Source: Onishia taeanensis
GTDB lineage: Bacteria > Pseudomonadota > Gammaproteobacteria > Pseudomonadales > Halomonadaceae
Direction: 5' to 3'
Length of the DNA stretch: 64,000 nt
NCBI RefSeq assembly: GCF_003268885.1
Contig: NZ_QLSX01000001.1
Coordinates: 405,701 to 469,700, forward strand
Shown: positions 27,792 to 35,032 of the stretch, piece after piece
How the letters are laid out: the number at the start of each line of letters is the position of its first letter
How positions within the stretch are numbered: the first letter of the stretch is position 1
The notes under the pieces: generated by a model
What the model saw: the letters and a program-made list of their open reading frames with translations, nothing else
What the model was told of the DNA's origin: nothing
Database searches by the model: none
Made by a program: the position numbers and the translations under genes

Positions 27792-27821
27792 CTGCCCACG
27801 CAGCGGCCGCTGTGCGGGCAG
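27792..27821 (-). promoter_or_regulatory. Long hairpin in the leader of the PilZ/HD-GYP gene
   Basis: CTGCCCACGCAGCGG followed directly by CCGCTGTGCGGGCAG: a 30-bp palindrome with two imperfect positions. In minus-strand RNA it would pair with a single mismatch and one G-U. It lies between the predicted transcription start (about 27833) and the ATG at 27767. No T-tract follows, so it is not a typical terminator. Confidence 0.6.
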
Positions 27822-27839
27822 GAACGTCCATGTTTTTTG

Positions 27840-27866
27840 CCATCGGCTTGATATAACAAATCTTTA
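27840..27866 (-). promoter_or_regulatory. Sigma-28-like promoter of the PilZ/HD-GYP gene
   Basis: Minus strand: TAAA (27866-27863), 15 bp, GCCGATGG (27847-27840). The -35 and spacing are ideal; the last two bases of the -10 differ from GCCGATAA. It lies within the 126-bp gap after the DUF2835 gene. Confidence 0.65.
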
Positions 27867-27893
27867 AGGCTGCTAAAGACCGGCTAACGGCGC

Positions 27894-28127
27894 TCACCGG
27901 CCCGCGCCCGTTATGCTCGTCAGCGACTCGAACCGCCCCTCAGTGGAAAAGCTCAGACGGAAATAGCCCTCTACGCCGTGCTTGCCAACTACCCTGCTCA
28001 AGGCACTAGCGGGAAATGCCACCCGGCGCCCATCCAAAGCCTGGGCATATACCTGCTGCACCTGCCCCTCGTAGTAATCCAGGCATTGCTTACGGCTTAG
28101 ACTCAGCCAGATATCGACACTCGGCAC
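27894..28127 (-). CDS. DUF2835 family protein
   Basis: 77 residues from a GTG at 28127 with AAGGAG 6 bp upstream (a GTG one codon earlier is possible). SVDIWLSLSRKQCLDYYEG, DGRRVAFPASALSRVV and GYFRLSFSTEGRFESL fit the short PilZ-like DUF2835 family found in gammaproteobacteria. No known function; no membrane or signal segment. The IS element ends 75 bp upstream, so native promoter context may be disrupted. Confidence 0.75.
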   Translation of the reverse strand: MPSVDIWLSLSRKQCLDYYEGQVQQVYAQALDGRRVAFPASALSRVVGKHGVEGYFRLSFSTEGRFESLTSITGAGR

Positions 28128-28269
28128 CACGCACTCCTTGTTTATGCTAATTCACTGCCCACGCTCTTGGCTTGCGATGGCCGCGCCATGAGGAAATACT
28201 GTGAAGTGGACCCCATTCACTGGACCACCTGACAGGCGAGCTAAGCTCTGACCGGGTTGTCATCAGGCG

Positions 28270-29121
28270 TCAGGCCGCCTGGATCAGTGGTTGATCGAAG
28301 TACACCTCATCGGGTGTTGCATCGTCCAGGCCCTGATGGGGCCGCTCCTTGTTGAACCAAGTGAAGTAACGCTTCAGCTCCTCACGCAGGTGAGCGCCAT
28401 CTTCGAAGGCCTTCAGGTAGACGCACTCGTACTTCACGCTGCGCCAGAGTCGCTCCACGAAGATGTTGTCCTGGTAACAGCCCTTGCCATCCATGCTGAT
28501 CCGAACGTCATGGGCCTCCAGCACCTCGGTGAAGGCCTGGCTGGTGAACTGGCAGCCTTGATCGGAGTTGAAGATCTCGGGCGGCCCGTGGCGTGCCAGG
28601 GCATCCTCCAGGGCGTCGATGCAGAAGTCCGCATCCAGGGTGTTCGATACTCGCCAGGCCAGCACACGACGGCTGCACCAGTCCATGATGGCCACCAGGT
28701 ACATGAACCCGCGTGCCAGGGGGATATAGGTCACATCGGTCGCCCACACCTGGTTGGGGCGGTCGATGACACGCCCCCGCAGCAGGTAGGGATAGATCCG
28801 ATGCCCCTCCCGGGGGCGACTGGTGCACGGCTTGGGATACACCGCTTGTAGCCCCATCTGGCGCATCAGTCGCTGGACACGCTTGCGGTTCACCGGGTGG
28901 CCCAGACGGTTGAGATGAACCGTCATCCGCCGAGAACCATAGACCGGCGTGCGCAGGTGTTCCTCGTCGATCAGGCGCATCAGTTCCAGATCGTAGACCC
29001 GCAGGGCCTTGCGCCGGTAGTACACCGAGGAGCGACTGATGCCGAGCAACTGGCACTGGCGTCGGAGGCTGATGTCGGGCGCCTGCGGCTCGACCCGTGC
29101 CAGGCGCTGGGCCCGGCTCAA
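28270..29121 (-). CDS. IS3-family transposase OrfB (catalytic, DDE)
   Basis: 283 residues as a separate frame. HTH-like region SLRRQCQLLGISRSSVYYRRKAL, then the DDE integrase core: WATDVTYIPL (first Asp), NSDQGCQFTS (second Asp) and FVERLWRSVKYE (Glu). In IS3 elements OrfB is made as an OrfAB fusion by -1 frameshifting; the frame is open upstream of the TTG at 29121 back to the slippery site, so the fusion is the likely active product. Confidence 0.94.
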   Translation of the reverse strand: MSRAQRLARVEPQAPDISLRRQCQLLGISRSSVYYRRKALRVYDLELMRLIDEEHLRTPVYGSRRMTVHLNRLGHPVNRKRVQRLMRQMGLQAVYPKPCTSRPREGHRIYPYLLRGRVIDRPNQVWATDVTYIPLARGFMYLVAIMDWCSRRVLAWRVSNTLDADFCIDALEDALARHGPPEIFNSDQGCQFTSQAFTEVLEAHDVRISMDGKGCYQDNIFVERLWRSVKYECVYLKAFEDGAHLREELKRYFTWFNKERPHQGLDDATPDEVYFDQPLIQAA

Positions 29122-29405
29122 CGATCGAGCCTGCGTGATAAAAAATCGCGTTCCACCGTCAGCTTGCCGATCTCACGGTAGAGCGTGTCGATCTCCTCCT
29201 GGGTCTTCTGGGCCGCCTTGCCGTCGCCCTTGCCCTCGAAGATCCCGGTGGCGTTGTCCAGCAACTCGCGCTTCCACTGGCTCACCATAGTCGGATGGAT
29301 CTCGAAGCGGGCAGCGATTTCCGACGTGGTCTCATCGCCCTTGAGGGCGGCGAGGGCCACCTTGGCCTTGAAGTCGGCGCTGTATTGCCTGCGTTTCCTG
29401 CTCAT
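29118..29405 (-). CDS. IS3-family transposase OrfA (DNA-binding)
   Basis: 95 residues. RRQYSADFKAKVALAALKGDETTSEIAARFEIHPTMVSQWKREL is the helix-turn-helix of IS3-type OrfA, followed by a leucine-zipper-like stretch (IDTLYREIGKLTVERDFLSRRL). Overlaps orfB by 4 bp. GGAG precedes the ATG. Confidence 0.94.
   Translation of the reverse strand: MSRKRRQYSADFKAKVALAALKGDETTSEIAARFEIHPTMVSQWKRELLDNATGIFEGKGDGKAAQKTQEEIDTLYREIGKLTVERDFLSRRLDR
29139..29145 (-). other. Programmed -1 frameshift site of the IS element
   Basis: On the minus strand T TTT TTA lies in the OrfA frame (codons TTT TTA) 18 bp before the end of orfA. This is a classic -1 slippery heptamer. Slipping places the ribosome in the OrfB frame, which is open from here, giving an OrfAB fusion transposase. 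Confidence 0.75.
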
Positions 29406-29473
29406 GATCAGGTTCTCCTGTCGGCATGATCAGAGCTTAGCGCCTGGTCCGAATTTCGAGGTCCACTTCACTG

Positions 29474-29711
29474 ATGAAGCTACTTTACCGGCTAAGCGTC
29501 GTTAGCACCGTACCTCAATCACAGGTGGTGCCATGCAGCAGCGCGAAATGGGCGACGTACGCGGGACTTCCAGCCACGCTCATAATGAAAACGAAAGCGA
29601 AAACCAAAACGAACCCCGGCAGCCCGGCCTCTTCGCTGCCGCAAGCACCACTCTTCCCCCCTCGGCCTGACCCTCAATCAAAGGCTGAATCAAAAAATCT
29701 GCATCAAGCCC
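29474..29711. other. Non-coding stretch between IS element and fliC promoter
   Basis: No gene seen. Contains an A/C-rich run (AAAACGAAAGCGAAAACC) near 29586. The IS separates this from the region that originally lay beside the DUF2835 gene. Confidence 0.5.
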
Positions 29712-29738
29712 TAAAGCTTTCTCGGCACCTTCCGATAA
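29712..29738 (+). promoter_or_regulatory. Sigma-28 (FliA) promoter of flagellin gene 1
   Basis: TAAAGCTT (29712-29719) and TCCGATAA (29731-29738), with exactly 15 bp between TAAA and TCCGATAA. One mismatch to consensus. Leaves a leader of about 100 nt before the ATG at 29843. Confidence 0.9.
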
Positions 29739-29842
29739 CTAAGGTAACGGCCAACGGCGCCGTTGTGGCAGGCCCGGCGTGACTCGCTCAGCCGACAACG
29801 CGGCCGGCCAATGGAGCCCTCAAAAACAGGAAGGACATCATT

Positions 29843-31123
29843 ATGTCAATGGGAATCAACACCAACATCACCTCGATGATCGGTCAGCAAAACCTGAACG
29901 AGTCTAAGAGCGCCCTGACTACCTCCATGGAGCGCCTGTCCTCCGGCCTGCGTATCAACAGCGCCAAGGACGACGCCGCCGGCCAGGCCATCGCCAACCG
30001 CATGTCCAGCCAGATCACCGGTCTGAGCCAGGCACAGCGTAACGCCAACGACGGTATCTCCGTTGCCCAGACCGCTGAAGGCGCCCTAAACCAGGTCAAC
30101 GATAACCTGCAGCGAGTTCGTGAGCTGACCGTTCAGGCCCAGAATGGCACCAACTCTTCTGAAGACTTGACATCAATCCAAGATGAAATCAATCAGCGCC
30201 TGAATGAGATTGATCGTATTTCAGAGCAAACAGACTTTAACGGCACAAAAGTTTTATCTGAAACAAGAGATCTCAATATTCAGGTTGGTGCTAATGATAG
30301 CGAGCAGATTGCCGTTAGCCTAGAAAAAATTGACAAGGCATCTTTGAGCCTTGGTGGGTTTACTGTCGAAGAAAATGCTGTGCGCGCCGGTGATGCCATC
30401 GCAACAATAGATGATGGCTCAGGTACTAATGAAGTAGCCGTTGACCTGTCTCAAGCAGCTTCTGATCTAAGTGGTGCTTTGGGTGCTTCTGTATTGGAAA
30501 GCGATCTGACTCTTCGCCAAACTCAAGACGCTAGCGGCAACCCAGAAGCCGGCAGTTATGTCATTGAGTTTCAAGGAGAAAGCTATGCAGCTTATCAAAA
30601 TAATACAACAACCGGTGATAACGAAAACGAGTTTGGTGTAGCGGTAGTCGATGACGGTAGTGGCTCTAATGATGTAGCTGTAAAAGTCGGCGTTAATGAT
30701 GCAGACGCAACAGTCGGTTACGTACAAAACAGTGATGGCGACTTGGTTGAAGTTACCGACGCATTTGCTGATGACGGCGGTAACGATAACTTTGCGAGTG
30801 TTGCTGCAGACATCACTACTGGCGAAACTGCATTTAATGGCGCAGCCACAGCCGACCCCTTAGCAGCGCTGGATAGCGCCCTGAGTACCGTTGATAGCCT
30901 GCGCTCTGACCTTGGTGCGGTACAGAACCGTTTTGAGTCTGCGATCACCAACCTGCAGACTAACGAAACCAACCTGTCTGCTGCTCGTTCACGCATCGAA
31001 GACGCCGACTACGCAACAGAGGTGGCTGACATGACCAAGAACCAGATCTTGCAACAGGCCGGTACCTCCGTGCTGGCCCAGGCCAATCAGCTGCCGCAGT
31101 CTGTGCTGTCTCTGCTGGGTTAA
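29843..31123 (+). CDS. fliC: Flagellin 1
   Basis: 426 residues. N-terminal D0/D1 (GINTNITSMIGQQNLNES, ERLSSGLRINSAKDDAAGQA, AEGALNQVNDNLQRVRELTVQA) and C-terminal D1/D0 (SRIEDADYATEVADMTKNQILQQAGTSVLAQANQ) are strongly conserved. The middle, about residues 105-330, is variable, exposed in the filament, and coded by clearly AT-richer DNA than the ends, which suggests exchange of the surface domain. AGGAAGGA precedes the ATG. Exported through the flagellar type III system with FliS. Its last 60 bp are nearly identical to flagellin 2. Confidence 0.97.
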   Translation: MSMGINTNITSMIGQQNLNESKSALTTSMERLSSGLRINSAKDDAAGQAIANRMSSQITGLSQAQRNANDGISVAQTAEGALNQVNDNLQRVRELTVQAQNGTNSSEDLTSIQDEINQRLNEIDRISEQTDFNGTKVLSETRDLNIQVGANDSEQIAVSLEKIDKASLSLGGFTVEENAVRAGDAIATIDDGSGTNEVAVDLSQAASDLSGALGASVLESDLTLRQTQDASGNPEAGSYVIEFQGESYAAYQNNTTTGDNENEFGVAVVDDGSGSNDVAVKVGVNDADATVGYVQNSDGDLVEVTDAFADDGGNDNFASVAADITTGETAFNGAATADPLAALDSALSTVDSLRSDLGAVQNRFESAITNLQTNETNLSAARSRIEDADYATEVADMTKNQILQQAGTSVLAQANQLPQSVLSLLG

Positions 31124-31155
31124 ACCGGCCCTTAGCAACATCATGCATGACAACG

Positions 31156-31185
31156 AACAGGCCTCCATTGGAGGCCTGTTTTTTT
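31156..31185 (+). terminator. Intrinsic terminator of flagellin gene 1
   Basis: AACAGGCCTCC, loop ATT, GGAGGCCTGTT, then TTTTT: an 11-bp perfect stem and T-run 33 bp after the stop codon. Confidence 0.95.
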
Positions 31186-31212
31186 CGGGACGAATTGAGT
31201 AAGGCCAGATTA

Positions 31213-31569
31213 ATGACGCAGACAAACGACGCTATTCCGGCACGGGAGATCATGGACGATATCATGCCCAAGCTGGCGTCCATTCAGAGCTTCGTCGATC
31301 ACAGGCTATCGGCAAGCATCCAGCGTCAAGACAACGTCAATGAGCGCAAGCGAGAGGAAAACCTGAAAGCAGAGCTTGAAATGGAGCTCACCATCATCCG
31401 CATGAATATCGATAACCTCATCAAGCGGCATGAACCGACCCTCTCTCGCTTGGGCGTTAGCCGCCAGTCCTGTGGACCAGATATTGACATCGATAAGCAC
31501 GAAGCGGCCGCCATCGAACACTTGAAGCGACTGTATCAGCGCATTCGCACGCTATACGCCGATTCATGA
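31213..31569 (+). CDS. Small helical protein of unknown function, linked to flagellin
   Basis: 118 residues from the ATG at 31213. I do not recognise it. Strongly charged and helical, with a predicted coiled-coil stretch (RQDNVNERKREENLKAELEMELTII around residues 38-62), no signal peptide and no membrane segment. It lies 28 bp after the fliC terminator. A decayed copy lies at the same place behind flagellin 2 (33775-33950), so the pairing with flagellin is old. A role as export chaperone or filament accessory is possible but only a guess. Confidence 0.7.
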   Translation: MTQTNDAIPAREIMDDIMPKLASIQSFVDHRLSASIQRQDNVNERKREENLKAELEMELTIIRMNIDNLIKRHEPTLSRLGVSRQSCGPDIDIDKHEAAAIEHLKRLYQRIRTLYADS

Positions 31570-31602
31570 CGCCTTGATGTCATCCAAATAAATGGAAAGC
31601 CC

Positions 31603-31833
31603 ATGCCAGATGCAAAACAGGAAGCCGTATCCGCCCCCATGCGGGAGAGCGATTATCAGCGAGTGATTGATGAGCTAGAAAAGCTTATCCAGGGCACCAA
31701 GCAGCTAATCGAACGCTTCGACAGCACCGGCATGGATGAAGAGATGCAGGAAGACTACGACAAACTGCTGACCATTTATGATCAGGCCATAAAGGATCAG
31801 GCCCACTACACTCAGGCGATGCTGAAAGAGTAA
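31603..31833 (+). CDS. Small acidic helical protein of unknown function
   Basis: 76 residues (MPDAKQEAVSAPMRESDYQ). Not recognised. Helical and acidic, with ELEKLIQGTKQLIERF and DYDKLLTIYDQAIKDQ as likely helices; no membrane segment. GGAAAG precedes the ATG by 3 bp and it follows the 118-residue gene by 33 bp, so both are probably co-transcribed. No copy remains behind flagellin 2. Confidence 0.65.
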   Translation: MPDAKQEAVSAPMRESDYQRVIDELEKLIQGTKQLIERFDSTGMDEEMQEDYDKLLTIYDQAIKDQAHYTQAMLKE

Positions 31834-31999
31834 GCCTTGCATATCTTTCTAAGGGCTACGCTTGGGCGCAAACGTAACGCTCAGCACCTCTTTCCCCTCA
31901 GTGACCCGCCCTTCCGTCTCCACCCCTGTCTCTACCCCTCTACTCTTCTCCCTCACCTAGTATCCTCTTGCCGCCACAACGCTACACAAAAGCGAAAGC

Positions 32000-32165
32000 C
32001 TACAAGTGTACGATCACTTCGACCCGCCGATTCGCCGAACGCCCTTCTTGCGACTCGTTGCTTGCCAAGGGCTGGGTATCGCCATAGCCGATCACTCACA
32101 GCCGCGCACCTTCGACACCGGCTGCCTGTAGCTGGCGAAGAATGGCGGTAGCACGAGCCGCGTAC
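32000..32165 (-). pseudogene. Duplicated, decayed 3' end of the second motB
   Basis: Read on the minus strand this gives ARATAILRQLQAAGV, then IGYGDTQPLASNES, then GRSANRRVEVIVHL and TAG. It matches the last 50 or so codons of the MotB at 33965-35032 (ARATAILRQLQAAGV, IGYGDTRPLEGNDT, GRSANRRVEVIVHL). An Arg codon has become TGA and there is no 5' part; the match starts abruptly near 32165. It marks the right edge of the first copy of a tandem duplication. Confidence 0.9.
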
Positions 32166-32243
32166 TTTTGACCTGCTCTAAACACAGGGCAACGATCAAC
32201 AAGGAAAGGCCCCAAAATTAGCTCAGTAATATCAAAAAAAAGC

Positions 32244-32270
32244 TTAAGTCACTCACCTGACTGCCGATAA
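32244..32270 (+). promoter_or_regulatory. Sigma-28 (FliA) promoter of flagellin gene 2
   Basis: TTAA (32244-32247), 15 bp, then a perfect GCCGATAA (32263-32270), about 47 bp before the ATG at 32317. The -35 has one mismatch. Confidence 0.88.
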
Positions 32271-32316
32271 CCGTTACACAGTGATAACTGAATCGACCTA
32301 GAAGCAAGGAAGCAAG

Positions 32317-33699
32317 ATGGTATCGATACGTACCAACCTTATGGCACTGACTGGCCAGCAACACCAAGCTCAGTCGCAGAGCAACCTGAGCACCGCCCTG
32401 GAGCGCTTATCTTCGGGTTTACGCATCAACGGTGCCAAGGATGATGCGGCAGGGCAAGGAATTGCTAACCGGATGCAATCTAATATCAATGCCCATTCCA
32501 CCATCGCCCGCGGTATGAACGATGGCATCAGCTTGATGCAGACAGCAGAAGGCGGGCTGAATAGTATCAATGAGATGCTGCAGCGCGGGCGAGAACTGGC
32601 TGTAAAAGCGGCAACGAGCACGCTATCAGACAGTGACAGACTAGCAATCCAAAATGAGTTAATTCAGATACGCGAACAGATTGACTATACGTCAAAAAAT
32701 ACTGAAGCATTTGATAAAACACCTTTAGCCCCTTTGCCACCAGAGACGCCTGCTGATCAGCTGGGTAATGTTCAAAGTATCCGCAATATAGACCCAAAGC
32801 TTGGAGAAAGGCAGGCTTCTGGTGAAGTGCCTTTAGGGTTCGTGCCAACTGACGTGCAAAAATTTGAAATTGAAACATGGGATATTGGAAACAATGATGA
32901 TATTCAGGTTTTTACCCGCAGTGGTAAGCACCTAGTAGGCACACCGTTAGGTGCTGGTTCTACATGGGAAACTCGTTATATCGACACAGAGACTGAGTTA
33001 GAGAATAAGTTGTTCACGCCTGAAAATGGTTTTCCTGATGATGCGAGCTACGACGATAGCGATTTATTTGATGGCTCTGAATTTTTCAACATCACAACTC
33101 CCCGTGAGATGTCACATAATGGCATGAAATTTACTTATAGTGGTGATGGTAATGCATCAGATAGTAACTCTTACGAAACGCTTGCCATAGAAAACGTTAC
33201 GGAACCTCTTTTTGTAGTGGTGACAGGAGGAGGAGAGTTTGTGATTGAAGAGTTTAAATGGGAGGATTCGCCACCACTTGAACCTATACCTACGAGTGAA
33301 CCTGTGGATGTTGTGACCAGTGCAAGTTTTGGCGATAGTGCCAAAAAGGTCACCATTGAACCTTCACCTTCTGATAGCGAAACACTGGGTATTGCAAGTA
33401 TTGACCTGAGCCAGCAAGAGAGTGCTAGTGATGCTTTGGCACTTTTTGATCAGGCCATCCAGACAGTTGACGGCTACCGTAGCCAGTACGGTGCCTTGAC
33501 CAATCGTTTTGAAGGCGCAATCGAGAATCATCGTCAGCAGGAGATTACCACATCAGCGGCTCAATCAAGAATTCAGGATGCGGACTACGCAGTGGAAGTC
33601 GCCAACATGACCAAGGCGCAAATTCTTCAGCAGGCTGGCACTTCCGTACTGGCTCAGGCCAACCAGATTCCGCAGTCTGTGCTGTCTCTGCTGGGTTAA
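32317..33699 (+). CDS. Flagellin 2
   Basis: 460 residues. Conserved ends (TNLMALTGQQHQAQSQSNL, ERLSSGLRINGAKDDAAGQG; SRIQDADYAVEVANMTKAQ, QILQQAGTSVLAQANQ) frame an unusual middle that is acidic and Pro-rich (PLAPLPPETPADQLG, SPPLEPIPTSEPVD). The middle shares little with flagellin 1 and is AT-rich. AAGGAAG precedes the ATG. Own sigma-28 promoter. It could be a minor or alternative filament protein. Confidence 0.95.
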   Translation: MVSIRTNLMALTGQQHQAQSQSNLSTALERLSSGLRINGAKDDAAGQGIANRMQSNINAHSTIARGMNDGISLMQTAEGGLNSINEMLQRGRELAVKAATSTLSDSDRLAIQNELIQIREQIDYTSKNTEAFDKTPLAPLPPETPADQLGNVQSIRNIDPKLGERQASGEVPLGFVPTDVQKFEIETWDIGNNDDIQVFTRSGKHLVGTPLGAGSTWETRYIDTETELENKLFTPENGFPDDASYDDSDLFDGSEFFNITTPREMSHNGMKFTYSGDGNASDSNSYETLAIENVTEPLFVVVTGGGEFVIEEFKWEDSPPLEPIPTSEPVDVVTSASFGDSAKKVTIEPSPSDSETLGIASIDLSQQESASDALALFDQAIQTVDGYRSQYGALTNRFEGAIENHRQQEITTSAAQSRIQDADYAVEVANMTKAQILQQAGTSVLAQANQIPQSVLSLLG

Positions 33700-33728
33700 A
33701 CGATCAACTAGCCACGTCTAGTATGACA

Positions 33729-33760
33729 ATGAACAAGCTACCACATGGAGTTCATGTTTT
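33729..33760 (+). terminator. Weak terminator of flagellin gene 2
   Basis: ATGAAC and GTTCAT arms (6 bp) with a 15-nt loop, then GTTTTT. It aligns with the strong terminator behind flagellin 1 but has lost most of the stem. Confidence 0.6.
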
Positions 33761-33774
33761 TAAGAGCTCCCCGA

Positions 33775-33950
33775 ATGGCGCCAGTTATCGTCCCTACTCC
33801 GGTACGCGTCTGGTAGGCGATTTCTGCCCAAACTGGCGTCTCTACAAAGCTTTGTGGATCACACTCTGACGATCAGCATTAGACAGCGAGACAACACTGG
33901 GCGAAGTGGGCAGGAAGAAAGTCTCAATGATGAACTGGAGTTACCCCAGC
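33775..33950 (+). pseudogene. Decayed copy of the 118-residue flagellin-linked gene
   Basis: The DNA aligns with 31213-31385: shared blocks include ACTCCGGTACG, GCCCAAACTGGCGTC, GTGGATCACA and AACTGGAGTTACC against the intact gene. An in-frame TAG stands at codon 14 and the 3' half is missing, joined directly to the end of the second motB. It shows that flagellin and this gene were duplicated together. Confidence 0.85.
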
Positions 33951-33964
33951 CCACCTGCAACAGC

Positions 33965-35032
33965 CTACAAATGCACGATCACTTCCACGCGCCGGTTGGC
34001 CGAACGCCCTTCTGGTGTATCGTTGCCTTCCAGCGGCCGGGTATCGCCATAGCCGATCGCTCTTAGCCGTTTAGCGTCTACCCCGGCCGCCTGCAGCTGG
34101 CGAAGTATCGCCGTAGCACGGGCTGAAGATAGCTCCCAGTTGGACGGAAAACGCTCGGTGGCGATGTCGCGGCTGTCGGTATGGCCCTCCACCGACACGG
34201 TGCCGTCGTAGCGCTGAATGATACTTACCAGCCGATTGACGACATCCTCCCCAATCTCGGTCAGGTCCGCCGCGGCCGATTCAAAGACCAGCCGGTCCTG
34301 AATGCGCAGATTAATGCCTTCCGAAACACTGGAGACTTCCACGCCTTCCAGGCTTGGCAACACCTTGGCATCGGCGAGCTGCGAATCAATGGCATCGCTA
34401 AGGTCTCTCGCGGACGCTACCGCCTCAGGCGATAAGCGGACCGTGTTGGCGGGTGCAGCCGGGGTGACGACGACTTTCATATCACCGAGCGCCGCTAGAT
34501 CAAGGCGCTGATCGAGCATCACCGAGGGCGGAGGAGCAAACCCTTTTGCAACGCCATACGACGGAAGAAGTGCCAGGGCACCAGAGGGGTCAATCTGCCT
34601 GACCGGAGTCGGCAGATGTTCTGCCAGAGCCAAGGGCTCGCGAGTCGTGACCTGTGTCTCGGACTGAGAGGCAGCCATTCCGTCCACCGCGGGCTGCTGC
34701 CAGGCCTGGATGGCACCGGCTAACATCAGCGCGCCCTCGGTCTGGACGCGCGGCGCGTCACCTGGAAGGAAGGTGGGCGATCCGTTGCCAATACCTAGCG
34801 CCACGACAATAGCTCCAGAAGAGACTTGTTCGGCTAAGGGTCCATCCGACAGCTGCTCATTTGGCTCGTCGGCGCTGTTTGCGGCGGCGACCGCCAATAG
34901 CAGGGCAAACAGGGCAACCAGCAGCGTCATGACATCGATGTAGCTGAGCATCCAGACACCGCTGGTGTCCTCGGGGCCGGCGTCGTCGAGAATATCGTGC
35001 TTGCCAGTTCGCCCCTGTTTTACCTCACGCAT
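33965..35032 (-). CDS. Flagellar stator protein MotB, second set (MotD-like)
   Basis: 355 residues. One membrane helix with Asp33 (LSYIDVMTLLVALFALLLAVA), a long periplasmic linker, and a C-terminal OmpA domain (VEGHTDSRDI, NWELSSARATAILRQLQ, SANRRVEVIVHL). It resembles the second MotB (MotD) of pseudomonads more than set 1. Overlaps its motA partner by 8 bp. Its 3' end is duplicated at 32000-32165. Ion specificity cannot be decided by eye. Confidence 0.92.
   Translation of the reverse strand: MREVKQGRTGKHDILDDAGPEDTSGVWMLSYIDVMTLLVALFALLLAVAAANSADEPNEQLSDGPLAEQVSSGAIVVALGIGNGSPTFLPGDAPRVQTEGALMLAGAIQAWQQPAVDGMAASQSETQVTTREPLALAEHLPTPVRQIDPSGALALLPSYGVAKGFAPPPSVMLDQRLDLAALGDMKVVVTPAAPANTVRLSPEAVASARDLSDAIDSQLADAKVLPSLEGVEVSSVSEGINLRIQDRLVFESAAADLTEIGEDVVNRLVSIIQRYDGTVSVEGHTDSRDIATERFPSNWELSSARATAILRQLQAAGVDAKRLRAIGYGDTRPLEGNDTPEGRSANRRVEVIVHL

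Larger units (their letters stand above)
28202..29470 (-). mobile_element. IS3-family insertion sequence, complete
   Basis: 1269 bp bounded by imperfect inverted repeats: TGAAGTGGACC at both ends (28202 inwards and, reversed, ending at 29470), with further shared AGGCG/CTAAGCTCTGA inside. The flanks are CTG (28199-28201) and CTG (29471-29473), a 3-bp target duplication typical of IS3. It encodes orfA and orfB in overlapping frames. Both are intact, so it is probably recent and may be active. It lies between the DUF2835 gene and the fliC promoter. Confidence 0.93.

Noticed and set aside
31837..32151. 104-codon plus-strand frame between the small genes and flagellin 2.
   Set aside because: Its right part is antisense to the motB fragment and the rest has no protein-like pattern.
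33854..34066. 70-codon plus-strand frame after flagellin 2.
   Set aside because: It lies in the decayed copy of the 118-residue gene in another frame and runs into the antisense of motB.
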